Virus record (IMG/VR): IMGVR_UViG_3300001460_006335
Location: 1 to 64,000 of that record
Length of the DNA stretch: 64,000 bases
From: a virus
Direction: 5' to 3' (one strand)
This document shows, in pieces, positions 22,290 to 30,036 of this stretch. A program made the translations under genes and the position numbers. Position 1 is the first letter of the stretch. Every line of letters starts with the position of its first letter. The notes under the pieces are model-generated. The model worked only from the letters and a program-made list of their open reading frames with translations. It was not told the DNA's origin and ran no database searches.

Positions 22290-24052
22290 AGCTTTTCATT
22301 TAAAATTGCCCAGGCAGTGCCATCTTGCATTTCTCTTCTTGTAAATTGGCAATAACTTAAATGAGCCGCATACTGGAGCATTTGTTCTTCTTCGTAAACA
22401 TATAAATTATTAATATCGCTTAATTTATCATTACACAATACACTAGCCGCATTATTTCCTAAAGTAATAGCAGGTATTCCATTTAGTAGTGCTTCTGTTG
22501 CGGCTATACTATTATAAGTCACTACACAATATACGTTATCTCTTAATGCAAATAAAATATTTTTATCTGCTATACGTTCATTACGTTTTGGTTTTAATCT
22601 AATCTCAATAGGTCTATCTGTATATTGTTTTAATTCTTTACTAACTTTTGCAACCCATTGGTTAGGTGTTTCTTGGCCCCAAAACTTCATAACTTTATCA
22701 CTAGGTGGAACTAAAAGTATTTTTTCACCTTTCATTTTAAAAGGAGAATATGAGTACTTTAGAGGCATAAGCCTTTTACGTGATCTAGGAAAAATAGGTC
22801 CAGTGTTTTGTAAACCGTTTTTTGTAATACGATGATATATTTTACTTTTTGTAGTTTCATTGCCCATATATCCGCTATCAATATAATAAAATTCTCTACC
22901 TGTTTTCATACAATGTTTTATAGCAAGCTGACTCTGTTTACCTAACCCTCTTATTAATAATGTATTCTTTGTATGTTCTTCTGCTTCCCACGATGATAAT
23001 TTAGCACCATCTGCTCCTAATACAAATGCTTCTAAATATTCATCAAACAAAAATCCTTTCTTTTCAGGTTTAAAACCAAACTCATCGTCGTTACCAGGAT
23101 GTAAAGCGGCAACTCTGGGTTCTCGTAAAGCCATTATATTCTCCCATTTATGTTCTCTTTTGTAATATGTTCCATCAGGGTCTTTAAGGTAATGAATAAA
23201 GTCAGTTACTAATTTTTTTTTTTGATCCGAAAGGACTAGCGTGTCTGTTGTAGTTTTTAAACGTTCGACTTCGAACTTTTCCATTTGCCGTTGCCGTTTA
23301 TTTTCTCCACTCTCTAATGCTTGATTATATTTTACATTAAGATATTCTTCATAACTTATTCTTGCTTTATACCAATGGTATGCATAATCGCAGTTTTCAT
23401 ATTCAGGAAACCAAGGACCTCCTTCTGTATAATGTAATGCTTTAGGCTCACCATCTGTAGGCTCTTCGTACCAGCCAACAAGCCAATTCCACTCATGACT
23501 ATATTCGCCAACTAAACTATCATCTAACCAACTAAACCTATGAAAATATGCTCCGCCCTTACTTGGATCATTTACAAGATCTAAATTTATCTGTGCGTTA
23601 TTTGGATGACCGCAATTGAACAGTACACAACTTGACCAATTTTTTCTTGGATATATATGCTGTGCTTGTCCGTCCATTTTTGTTAATTGTTTAGGAGAAT
23701 AATCATGATGAGCACACATAACTGCATAACTATCATTTGCTTGATCAAATAACTTTTTAATATCATCAAGAAATACAAAGTCGCAATCTATAAACAATGC
23801 CCAGCCAGTAAAGTCATTTAAATGTGGAACTAAAAATCTTGTAAAGGTAAATTCAGTGCTAGCCATTGCATCTGTTTCTCTTGTATAGATTCCGTCTCTT
23901 CTTAAATCTTTTTGCTTTAAAGGTATTACATCAACAGGTACACTTGCATGATCTAATATACTTTGTTTACAAACTTGAAATGCAATATCTTCTCTACTGT
24001 CCCAGCCTACGTATACTTTTAATGGTTCAATTTCTGTAATCTGCTCGTTCAA
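22286..24052 (-). CDS. Two-domain glycosyltransferase (GT-A + GT-B-like)
   Basis: The 588-residue protein is a fusion. Residues 1-250 form a GT8-like GT-A domain: LKVYVGWDSREDIAFQVCKQS, then GWALFIDCDFVFLDDI with DCD at 89-91, and WNWLVGWYEEP. Residues 330-588 form a GT-B-like half paralogous to the adjacent genes: GEKILLVPPSDKVMKFWG, RPIEIRLKPKRN, YCVVTYNSIAATEALLNGIPAITLG. The link is a charged helix (about 240-300). Such two-activity enzymes usually add two sugars in sequence. It overlaps the cytidylyltransferase gene by 26 bases. Domain identities are from motif layout; donor sugars are unknown. Confidence 0.72.
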   Translation of the reverse strand: MNEQITEIEPLKVYVGWDSREDIAFQVCKQSILDHASVPVDVIPLKQKDLRRDGIYTRETDAMASTEFTFTRFLVPHLNDFTGWALFIDCDFVFLDDIKKLFDQANDSYAVMCAHHDYSPKQLTKMDGQAQHIYPRKNWSSCVLFNCGHPNNAQINLDLVNDPSKGGAYFHRFSWLDDSLVGEYSHEWNWLVGWYEEPTDGEPKALHYTEGGPWFPEYENCDYAYHWYKARISYEEYLNVKYNQALESGENKRQRQMEKFEVERLKTTTDTLVLSDQKKKLVTDFIHYLKDPDGTYYKREHKWENIMALREPRVAALHPGNDDEFGFKPEKKGFLFDEYLEAFVLGADGAKLSSWEAEEHTKNTLLIRGLGKQSQLAIKHCMKTGREFYYIDSGYMGNETTKSKIYHRITKNGLQNTGPIFPRSRKRLMPLKYSYSPFKMKGEKILLVPPSDKVMKFWGQETPNQWVAKVSKELKQYTDRPIEIRLKPKRNERIADKNILFALRDNVYCVVTYNSIAATEALLNGIPAITLGNNAASVLCNDKLSDINNLYVYEEEQMLQYAAHLSYCQFTRREMQDGTAWAILNEKL

Positions 24053-24830
24053 TGTCTTTCTCCGTTAATTTATCAGTTGGTCCTTTCCACACTTCGACTA
24101 TGTGTGCAGGCTTATCAGTATCATTACAACCTTGATGCCATATTCCTACAGGAATATCTACAGGATTATTTGGATGTAAATTCCAAATTGAACAACCGTC
24201 AAATGGATTGTCTGATAGTGTTACATTCGTTTTAACATATGCTTCACCAGAAACAATATTCCATGTTTCACTTCTATACTTATGTCTTTGCATACTTAAT
24301 TTACTCTTTGGTGAAATAACTAATTCTTTTACTTGAAAGCCTTCGCCCTGATATAATTCTCTATAATGCCCCCATTCACGTTCTACTTTTGGTGCCCGCC
24401 ATTCTTTTAATATCCAACTGCTAGAATTTTTCTTGTCCTCACCTCCAATACCAAATACAAATTCTACACCAGGATGATTACCGTACACTTCCATTTCAGG
24501 AATGTTTACATCAGTTCTGTCTCCGCCATTGGCAAAAATAATTTTTCCACTTTCAGTTGACATTGTATTAAAAATAGCATGAGACGCAGTATTATCATCA
24601 TCGTTAAAACTAATAACTTTATCTACAACAGAAAGTCCTTTAATTATTTCTACTCTTTCTTGTAGCGGCATAAATGGTTTACCTTTTTTTCTAGTTAACC
24701 ATTCATCAGAGTTAACACCAACAATTAATCTATTACCTAAGTTTTTAGCCGCTTTGAAATATGCAAGATGCCCTGAATGTATTGGATCAAAGCCGCCAGT
24801 GACTAAAACTGTTTTATTGTTACCAGCCAA
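24027..24830 (-). CDS. Cytidylyltransferase-cupin fusion
   Basis: Residues 1-130 are a cytidylyltransferase-like nucleotidyltransferase: VLVTGGFDPIHSGHLAYF (HxGH at 18-21), GVNSDEWLTRKKGKPFM and FANGGDRT, as in TagD or RfaE2 enzymes. Residues 155-267 are a cupin like the C-terminal part of ManC and type II phosphomannose isomerases: FQVKELVISPKSKLSMQRHKYRSETWNIVSGEAYV and VDIPVGIWHQGCN. The fusion suggests making and perhaps isomerising or sensing one activated sugar. It overlaps the FkbM gene by 11 bases and the two-domain transferase by 26 bases. Confidence 0.8.
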   Translation of the reverse strand: MAGNNKTVLVTGGFDPIHSGHLAYFKAAKNLGNRLIVGVNSDEWLTRKKGKPFMPLQERVEIIKGLSVVDKVISFNDDDNTASHAIFNTMSTESGKIIFANGGDRTDVNIPEMEVYGNHPGVEFVFGIGGEDKKNSSSWILKEWRAPKVEREWGHYRELYQGEGFQVKELVISPKSKLSMQRHKYRSETWNIVSGEAYVKTNVTLSDNPFDGCSIWNLHPNNPVDIPVGIWHQGCNDTDKPAHIVEVWKGPTDKLTEKDIERADYRN

Positions 24831-25440
24831 AAATATAATCCTTCCTTACATTACTAAGTTCTTTAGCACCTAAATCTTTTAAAAATTTTCCTGCACATTC
24901 TTCAGTTATAGGTTGTTGTTCAATAATAATAATAGGTTTGTATTTTAATAATGTGTTAACTGCACCTTTAAGAACTTCAAGCTCGTGTCTTTCACAGTCA
25001 ATTTTTATAAGATCAAATGGAGGCATAAAACTTTTGTCAAGTGTTTTAACTTTGATACTTCCTTCATTACCATTTATAAAACTATTTCCTGTATTGTTTG
25101 GATCATATGTCATATCTACGTTTTTTTGTTCACTACCTAGTGCAAAATTATTTAAAATAATATTATCAATACCTTTTGTATTTTCTAATAAACATTCATA
25201 AACTTGTGTCATAGGCTCAAACGATATTACTTTGTTAAAGTTTTTTGATAACGGAACAGTCCATAATCCTACATTTGCACCAACATCGATTGCTGTATTG
25301 AATTGTTGTACATACTTATATGCTTCGTCTCTAACATCATCTTGATATTCTGCAGGACCGCCTTGACTTATACGTTTATTAATCATTTTTTCAAAATGTA
25401 CATCTGAATCAGGAAGCCAATAATTAAAAACTTGTTTCAT
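24820..25440 (-). CDS. FkbM-family methyltransferase
   Basis: The 206-residue protein shows the FkbM layout: FNTAIDVGANVGLWTVPLSK (about 47-66, SAM-binding), VISFEPMTQVYECLLENTK (about 71-89), and FDLIKIDCERHELEVLKGA (about 141-159). FkbM enzymes O-methylate hydroxyl groups on sugars, polyketides or lipids. It is a full domain, lacking only a few C-terminal residues relative to larger family members. It lies in the glycan island with overlaps on both sides (11 and 17 bases), so the methylated product is probably a sugar. Confidence 0.87.
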   Translation of the reverse strand: MKQVFNYWLPDSDVHFEKMINKRISQGGPAEYQDDVRDEAYKYVQQFNTAIDVGANVGLWTVPLSKNFNKVISFEPMTQVYECLLENTKGIDNIILNNFALGSEQKNVDMTYDPNNTGNSFINGNEGSIKVKTLDKSFMPPFDLIKIDCERHELEVLKGAVNTLLKYKPIIIIEQQPITEECAGKFLKDLGAKELSNVRKDYIFGW

Positions 25441-26347
25441 TTAATATCTTCCTTTCTAAATTTAACCATTTTGTTACTATATGTTTAGGTGTGTAGTACT
25501 TATTAATATGTTCTTGTCCAAGTGTGATCTTTTGAACAACTTCATTAGGATTATCTATAGCATAGCGTAATCCTTCTGCAATATTTCCAGCCCAAAGGAA
25601 ATTATTTAAATCTACATAACTTGGTATTGTGTTATTTGTAATTACAAATTTTCCTTGTTGTATACCATCGATTGGTCTATTATTGCCCTTTGACTTTAAA
25701 AAAGCTTTTTTCTTTTCTGTGTAAGCAATAGGTAAAATTATAAAATCAGCTTCATGCATAAGTTTTTCTTGTAAATCAAAACTCCACTCGAACCATTCCG
25801 TAGGATCTCCTATGCTTTTATTTGTAATTATTTTTAAATGTATATTTTGATGTATGTCAAATAATTGTTGTTTTAAAATTTCAAAGTTTATTGATCCTAT
25901 GTTTTTTCTAGCACCATAAGTTACTAAGTTGATATTATCATTTTTAGTAAATATTTTTTTATTTGGTTTGATTTGTTTACGTTCAGTAGGATCTTCTATC
26001 ACAATACAAGGTTTTCCAAAAATTTTCTTTATTTCATCAGCAAGATGATCGCAAGTAGTAACTATTGCCTTACAATTTTCTGTAGCTTTTTTATATAGTT
26101 CTAATACTGAATTTTTATAAAATTTATAATCTGATATATCTAAAACGTACTTTATGTTGTTTTTATTACAATGTTCTATAATATCATTAGTAAATTCTTT
26201 ACTAATAATGTACAATTCATTTGTGTCTTTAATTAATTTATAATCCTTTATATATCCATGACTATTTGGCATATTTTCTAATAATAATTTTCCTCTAGCC
26301 CTAAAGCTATATCTATCTATCACAGAATCAGGAATAAAAAATTTCAT
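25424..26347 (-). CDS. GT-B glycosyltransferase-like protein
   Basis: The 307-residue protein lacks a DxD motif but has a GT4-like architecture: a degenerate N-terminal Rossmann half (YVLDISDYKFYKNSVLELYKKA, IVTTCDHLADEIKKIFG, CIVIEDPTERKQIKPN), a hinge, and a C-terminal half with NLVTYGARKNIGS, KIITNKSIGDPTEWFEWS, EADFIILPIAY and NRPIDGIQQGKFVITNN. The last blocks resemble the E/D-x7-E donor site where the first Glu is not obvious. It is Lys/Ile/Asn-rich like its neighbours. It overlaps both adjacent genes (17 and 4 bases). Confidence 0.68.
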   Translation of the reverse strand: MKFFIPDSVIDRYSFRARGKLLLENMPNSHGYIKDYKLIKDTNELYIISKEFTNDIIEHCNKNNIKYVLDISDYKFYKNSVLELYKKATENCKAIVTTCDHLADEIKKIFGKPCIVIEDPTERKQIKPNKKIFTKNDNINLVTYGARKNIGSINFEILKQQLFDIHQNIHLKIITNKSIGDPTEWFEWSFDLQEKLMHEADFIILPIAYTEKKKAFLKSKGNNRPIDGIQQGKFVITNNTIPSYVDLNNFLWAGNIAEGLRYAIDNPNEVVQKITLGQEHINKYYTPKHIVTKWLNLERKILNETSF

Positions 26348-27075
26348 GGTTCGTCCTCATGCAATGCAAGTAATTTTCTAATTTCTTTCCAAGTTCCTAG
26401 ATCAACATAATCGTCAACTTCTATTCCTTCTGTATTATAAAAAGGAGTAAGCGTCATTTGTTTAGTATTAAATTTTTGATTAAGTGTACTTTTTTCCATA
26501 TAACTTATAGAGTCAGCAAAACTAGAAACCCTAAAAGCAAAACTACACCAATAAGCATTATAATTTTGAAAATTTGTTTGAGGCTTATCTTCATATAACT
26601 TTACTAGATTATTTTCTATTTGTAACGCACCTTTTGTTGATAGCATTGATGGATTTGATTCTTTTTTATAAAAAAATACAAATTCATTTGTTTCTAATCT
26701 ATCTTTTACTGTTGTATACAAATCTACGTTATTTTTTAATTTTAAAATTGTATCAGGTAGCAGTACTAGATTATCTTCGCCAAACCAGTTATAAGCACTT
26801 TTTATTGCACCCGTGTATTCTAATTCTTTAGGATTTTGATAAACAAATGCAATATTGTACTTGTTTTTATATTTTGACAAGTATTCAACTATTTCAGTTT
26901 TATACTCGTTAATTACAATTACAAAATCAACATCGTTTTTTGTATAGTCTTTAAAAAAGTCAAAACTATAATCTATTAAAGCTTGATTTTTATCAAGTCT
27001 TAAGATTTCTTTTGGATATGGTAAATTTAATCTTGCACCTTTACCGGCGGCAGGAAGAATAACTGTTAGTGTCAT
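26344..27075 (-). CDS. Sugar-phosphate nucleotidyltransferase
   Basis: At 243 residues this is an NTP-transferase domain of the glucose-1-phosphate thymidylyltransferase or N-acetylglucosamine-1-phosphate uridylyltransferase type: VILPAAGKGARLNLPYPKEIL (5-25; nucleotide loop with GxG-x-R and PK), LVLLPDTILK (about 102-111; metal Asp), and a later VDDYVDLGTWKEI end that matches the G-T-x6-L helix of the family. It activates a sugar as a nucleotide derivative. The exact nucleotide and sugar cannot be read. It heads the glycan operon and lies 8 bases downstream of the 151-aa gene. Confidence 0.82.
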   Translation of the reverse strand: MTLTVILPAAGKGARLNLPYPKEILRLDKNQALIDYSFDFFKDYTKNDVDFVIVINEYKTEIVEYLSKYKNKYNIAFVYQNPKELEYTGAIKSAYNWFGEDNLVLLPDTILKLKNNVDLYTTVKDRLETNEFVFFYKKESNPSMLSTKGALQIENNLVKLYEDKPQTNFQNYNAYWCSFAFRVSSFADSISYMEKSTLNQKFNTKQMTLTPFYNTEGIEVDDYVDLGTWKEIRKLLALHEDEP

Positions 27076-27083
27076 AACAGTAT

Positions 27084-27539
27084 TTACAAAGTTGCATCTT
27101 CCATTCCAGCAACTCTGAGTTTTACTATATTAGTAATTTGCCATTGTTTTTGATCTAAGCCTTTTAATACACCTAACCATTTATTCCTCAACAATGCAAA
27201 TTCATTAATAATCTTTTCATAGTCAACTACGTCTGCTTCGCCGTCAACATACTTCTCAACGTCTCTACTAGATAATGCACGTTGATAGTTTTCAAGATAT
27301 GTCTTAAAAAACGAGCTACGCAATCTACGTAGCTCGATATTTAAGTAATGTAGTATTGCTTCGATCTCTTGTAATTGATTAAATCTATGTTCAACAATAC
27401 CTGGCATTTCAGAAGATGCTTTTTCTACACTTCCTTTTAACTTTACTTCGGCTCGAGCTTGAGTAAGCTCTGCTTCAAAATGTTGTATAGCACCGGGTAT
27501 TTGTGATATATCTCGTGATACTTGACTGTACCAACCCAT
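27084..27539 (-). CDS. Helical protein downstream of uvsX (151 aa)
   Basis: This is an all-helical, charged protein: FEAELTQARAEVKLKGSVEKASSEMPGIVEHRFNQLQEIEAILHYLNIELRRLRS, then RALSSRDVEKYVDGEADVVDYEKIINEFALLRNKWLGVLKGL and KLRVAGMEDATL. I recognise the type as a conserved unnamed gene next to uvsX in marine T4-like phages, but not a functional family. Size and position recall the recombination mediator UvsY, yet the sequence does not match UvsY as I know it. Its start overlaps the preceding stop. A coiled-coil accessory for recombination is the most that can be inferred. Confidence 0.65.
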   Translation of the reverse strand: MGWYSQVSRDISQIPGAIQHFEAELTQARAEVKLKGSVEKASSEMPGIVEHRFNQLQEIEAILHYLNIELRRLRSSFFKTYLENYQRALSSRDVEKYVDGEADVVDYEKIINEFALLRNKWLGVLKGLDQKQWQITNIVKLRVAGMEDATL

Positions 27540-27769
27540 TATTCATCCCAATCGTTGTCTTCGTCGACTTCGTCATCGTCCATTTCTAAATAATACTGAA
27601 TTGCATAATCCAACGTTTTATCATTGCCTAGTAAATCATTTAATTGATCATCTTTAAATCCATAGTCTATTAGCGTATCAACAAATCTCTCTGCCGCCAT
27701 TTCAACGTGTTTCTTATCAAGATAATCTTTAAAAACATTCCATAAGTCCGCAACAAATTCTTCATCCAT
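27539..27769 (-). CDS. Small acidic protein (76 aa)
   Basis: The protein is strongly acidic with a C-terminus of Asp and Glu (residues 62-76). Residues 5-55 form two helices: EFVADLWNVFKDYLDKKHVEMAAERFVDTLIDYG and QLNDLLGNDKTLDYAIQYY. Such DNA-mimic-like acidic tails occur in phage replication accessory factors, but no family is recognised. It starts inside the last codons of uvsX (8-base overlap) and its stop overlaps the next ATG (TAATG), so it is coupled to uvsX. Small acidic proteins in this exact place are common in T4-like marine phages. Confidence 0.7.
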   Translation of the reverse strand: MDEEFVADLWNVFKDYLDKKHVEMAAERFVDTLIDYGFKDDQLNDLLGNDKTLDYAIQYYLEMDDDEVDEDNDWDE

Positions 27770-28847
27770 TAGTAACAGGCTCCTCGTAATGATCCACAGC
27801 TTCTATGTCTGCGTTGTCGGTATTTACCTCAGTTGCCTGTTTTTTAATGTAATCCGACATGACCATTTCGAGAAGATCGCCTGTCCAATTCTTACGATAT
27901 TCTAGATGTTCAGTACCATCTAAAGCAATATATTTTAATCTATTACCTTGCTTTTCAATTACGCTCTTAGCTTCAAATAACTCAACGAGTCCGCTATATG
28001 GATTCATGCCTGTTTCGTATGGAATCTTCACTTGCACACCTTCAAATGGTTTAGCATAACGAGTCTTCATTACTTTACAACCTGCACGAATACCCATAAC
28101 TTGACTAATTTTGTTACCGTCTTCGTCTTCTTTTAGTTTTAACTTCTTCATTGCAACAACAATACTTGATGCATAGATAAAGCCTTGTCCACCTGATATC
28201 TTATCATCTGGATCAAACATATCCTGTGATGCATAAGTGTGGTTGGTACATACTAGTCCTACATTATGTGAACCAATCATATTAACTGTGTTACGAACAA
28301 GTGAGGTAAGTGCCTTAGGCTTTCTACCCATGTCACCTTTCATATCACCCTTGTTAAACTGATCAACATCAGTAGGAGTTAGTAGCATACCTAAGCTATC
28401 AATAACAAACAATACCTTAGGACGATCTGTTTCATCCATTGCCTTATAGTCTGCCATAAACGTACTTATAGTTTTTGCTACATCATCGATCATTGACATA
28501 TTAAGTTTAAGAAGTTTTTCTTCACTAGTGTCAACGTCTAATGCTTGTAACCAACTTTCGTCAAGTGCATTCTCTGAGTCAATTAATACTACAAAGATAC
28601 CTTGATCTTGTGCGTGTTTTACAATGTTACCAGCACAAAAATAACTTTTACCTGCACCCGACTCTCCTGCAAAAACTGTTACTTTACCTAGAGGTACTCC
28701 TTTTTTAAAGTCACCACTTACTAGATAGTTTAGTGCATATGATCCTGTTGAGATCCAGTCAGTTGGATCATTAAAGCCGGAACTCATGCCTGAGATGCTT
28801 TTTGTTAAGTCCTTACGGAACTTGCTAACGTCAAAAGATTTAGCCAT
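27762..28847 (-). CDS. uvsX: UvsX RecA-like recombinase
   Basis: The 361-residue protein forms the presynaptic filament that drives homologous recombination and recombination-dependent replication. Visible: Walker A FAGESGAGKSYF (59-70), a VVLIDSENALDESW segment after the first helix, Walker B VLFVIDSLGMLL (about 140), loop region with MKGDMGRKPKALTSLVRN, VGLVCTNHTYAS, and SGGQGFIYASSIVVAMKKL. The C-terminus is a polar tail with Glu/Asp (about 340-361). Length is close to T4 UvsX (391). TAGGAG lies before the ATG. It follows a terminator after gp32, so it is either weakly expressed by read-through or has a promoter I could not find. Confidence 0.94.
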   Translation of the reverse strand: MAKSFDVSKFRKDLTKSISGMSSGFNDPTDWISTGSYALNYLVSGDFKKGVPLGKVTVFAGESGAGKSYFCAGNIVKHAQDQGIFVVLIDSENALDESWLQALDVDTSEEKLLKLNMSMIDDVAKTISTFMADYKAMDETDRPKVLFVIDSLGMLLTPTDVDQFNKGDMKGDMGRKPKALTSLVRNTVNMIGSHNVGLVCTNHTYASQDMFDPDDKISGGQGFIYASSIVVAMKKLKLKEDEDGNKISQVMGIRAGCKVMKTRYAKPFEGVQVKIPYETGMNPYSGLVELFEAKSVIEKQGNRLKYIALDGTEHLEYRKNWTGDLLEMVMSDYIKKQATEVNTDNADIEAVDHYEEPVTNG

Positions 28848-28861
28848 ATTTTCTCCTAAGT

Positions 28862-28916
28862 AGAAATAAAGGGAGACCTCGCTGGTTACCGTGCGGAGGT
28901 TTTTGCCGGAACTCCC
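28862..28916 (-). terminator. Rho-independent-like terminator after gp32
   Basis: On the minus strand, GGGAG (28916-28912) pairs with CTCCC (28875-28871), and ACCTC (28900-28896) pairs with GAGGT (28880-28876) inside it; the stem is followed by TTTATTTC. It lies 10 bases past the gp32 stop and before uvsX, so it should reduce read-through from the highly expressed gp32 gene. Confidence 0.68.
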
Positions 28917-28925
28917 AATTAATAA

Positions 28926-29906
28926 TTACTGTTGTCGTGCTCTAATCATTGCAAGAATGTCTTGGGCTCCGCCTTCAGCAGGTGCTTGTTCTGTTGCAGG
29001 AGTAGGAGTAGGAGCAGGTGTTGCTACTGGCTCTGTTGCTTCAACAACTGGTGCTGGTGCCGGAGTTTCTGCTACTGGAGCAGGTTTAGTATGTGCCGCT
29101 TTATTAGGATCACCAGTACGTGCTTGCATTCCACTGGGCCTAAAATATTGGCTCCATTTTTCTGCATCATATGCTTCGCCATCCACACTTGCTTCAAACA
29201 TCTCAGTAAGAACTTTAACCCCAACATCTTCGGGCTTCTTAGGCAAGAAGTCGCTTAAATTAAACAATCCATTTGTTTCGATTGCTTTCATTTCTGCATC
29301 TCCTAGTGGTCGCTCTCTACGTGCCCAATTACTTGCACCGTAGTCAGCATATCCGCCTTTAGATCCTTTAGATAAACGGAAGTCAACTCCAGCAGTATAA
29401 TCTGTTGGTAATTCTTCCATATCTGGATCCATAAGTGCCGCTTTAATAAGTTGAAAGATTTGTGGTCCAATAATGAAACGTCTAACTGGATTTTCTGGCT
29501 TATCCTCACCAAGAGGATCTTCTGTTACAAAACCTTGGAAAACATAAGAACGCTTTTTCCAATATTTACGACCCATATCTTCAAGACTTGGATCTTTAAA
29601 CCATCCACGTACTTCTCCTAAGATAGGACATGATTCTCCATACATTTCCATACACGGAACTTGTACTTGAATTGGGCGAGAATCAGTATCGCCTTTTACT
29701 CCTGCAAACGGAAGTTTAATCATCAAACGCTCTTTCCAAAAGAAAGTGTTTGAATCATCTCCGTCAGGCAAGAAACGCAGGGTTGCCTGCTCGCCTTCTT
29801 TCATATTCCAAAATGGGTAAATTGCGTTATCGCCACCAGTGTTATTTCCACCTGTACGATTTTCTTGTTCTTTGAGCTTTGCTCGTATTTCTGCTAATGA
29901 TGCCAT
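28926..29906 (-). CDS. 32: Single-stranded DNA-binding protein (T4 gp32)
   Basis: The 326-residue protein coats ssDNA in replication and recombination. The N-terminal basic segment (MASLAEIRAKLKEQENR) corresponds to the gp32 B domain used for cooperative binding, the core (about 28-235) holds FWNMKEGEQATLRFLPDGD, FWKERLMIKLPFAG, CMEMYGESCPI and a FQGFVTEDP strand, and a long Pro/Ala/Thr/Glu linker (about 265-310) ends in AQDILAMIRARQQ. Length is close to T4 gp32 (301). A consensus-like sigma-70 promoter lies 60 bases upstream, with AAGGAGG 8 bases before the ATG. High expression is expected. A terminator follows the gene. Confidence 0.9.
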   Translation of the reverse strand: MASLAEIRAKLKEQENRTGGNNTGGDNAIYPFWNMKEGEQATLRFLPDGDDSNTFFWKERLMIKLPFAGVKGDTDSRPIQVQVPCMEMYGESCPILGEVRGWFKDPSLEDMGRKYWKKRSYVFQGFVTEDPLGEDKPENPVRRFIIGPQIFQLIKAALMDPDMEELPTDYTAGVDFRLSKGSKGGYADYGASNWARRERPLGDAEMKAIETNGLFNLSDFLPKKPEDVGVKVLTEMFEASVDGEAYDAEKWSQYFRPSGMQARTGDPNKAAHTKPAPVAETPAPAPVVEATEPVATPAPTPTPATEQAPAEGGAQDILAMIRARQQ

Positions 29907-29966
29907 AGTTATGCCTCCTTATAAATTTGCCTATGCATTGTGCCTTTATTGTGTAGCACAGTTTAT

Positions 29967-29995
29967 ATACTACACAACTTTATTTATCTTGTCAA
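29967..29995 (-). promoter_or_regulatory. Sigma-70-like promoter for gp32
   Basis: Minus strand: TTGACA (29995-29990), 17-base spacer, TAGTAT (29972-29967), about 60 bases before the gp32 ATG. The spacer also contains GATAAATA (29988-29981), a late-type box, so both early and late transcription could start here. Confidence 0.72.
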
Positions 29996-30036
29996 CTGTT
30001 TTTTTTATTTTTCTTGAAAAAACAATAAGTTATATG

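Noticed and set aside
27084-27539. UvsY recombination mediator
   Set aside because: Position next to uvsX and size fit, but the sequence pattern does not match UvsY as I know it; left as a helical unknown.
30000-30030. Terminator between the 679-aa gene and gp32
   Set aside because: Only an A/T hairpin in A/T-rich DNA, with no G+C stem; not reliable.
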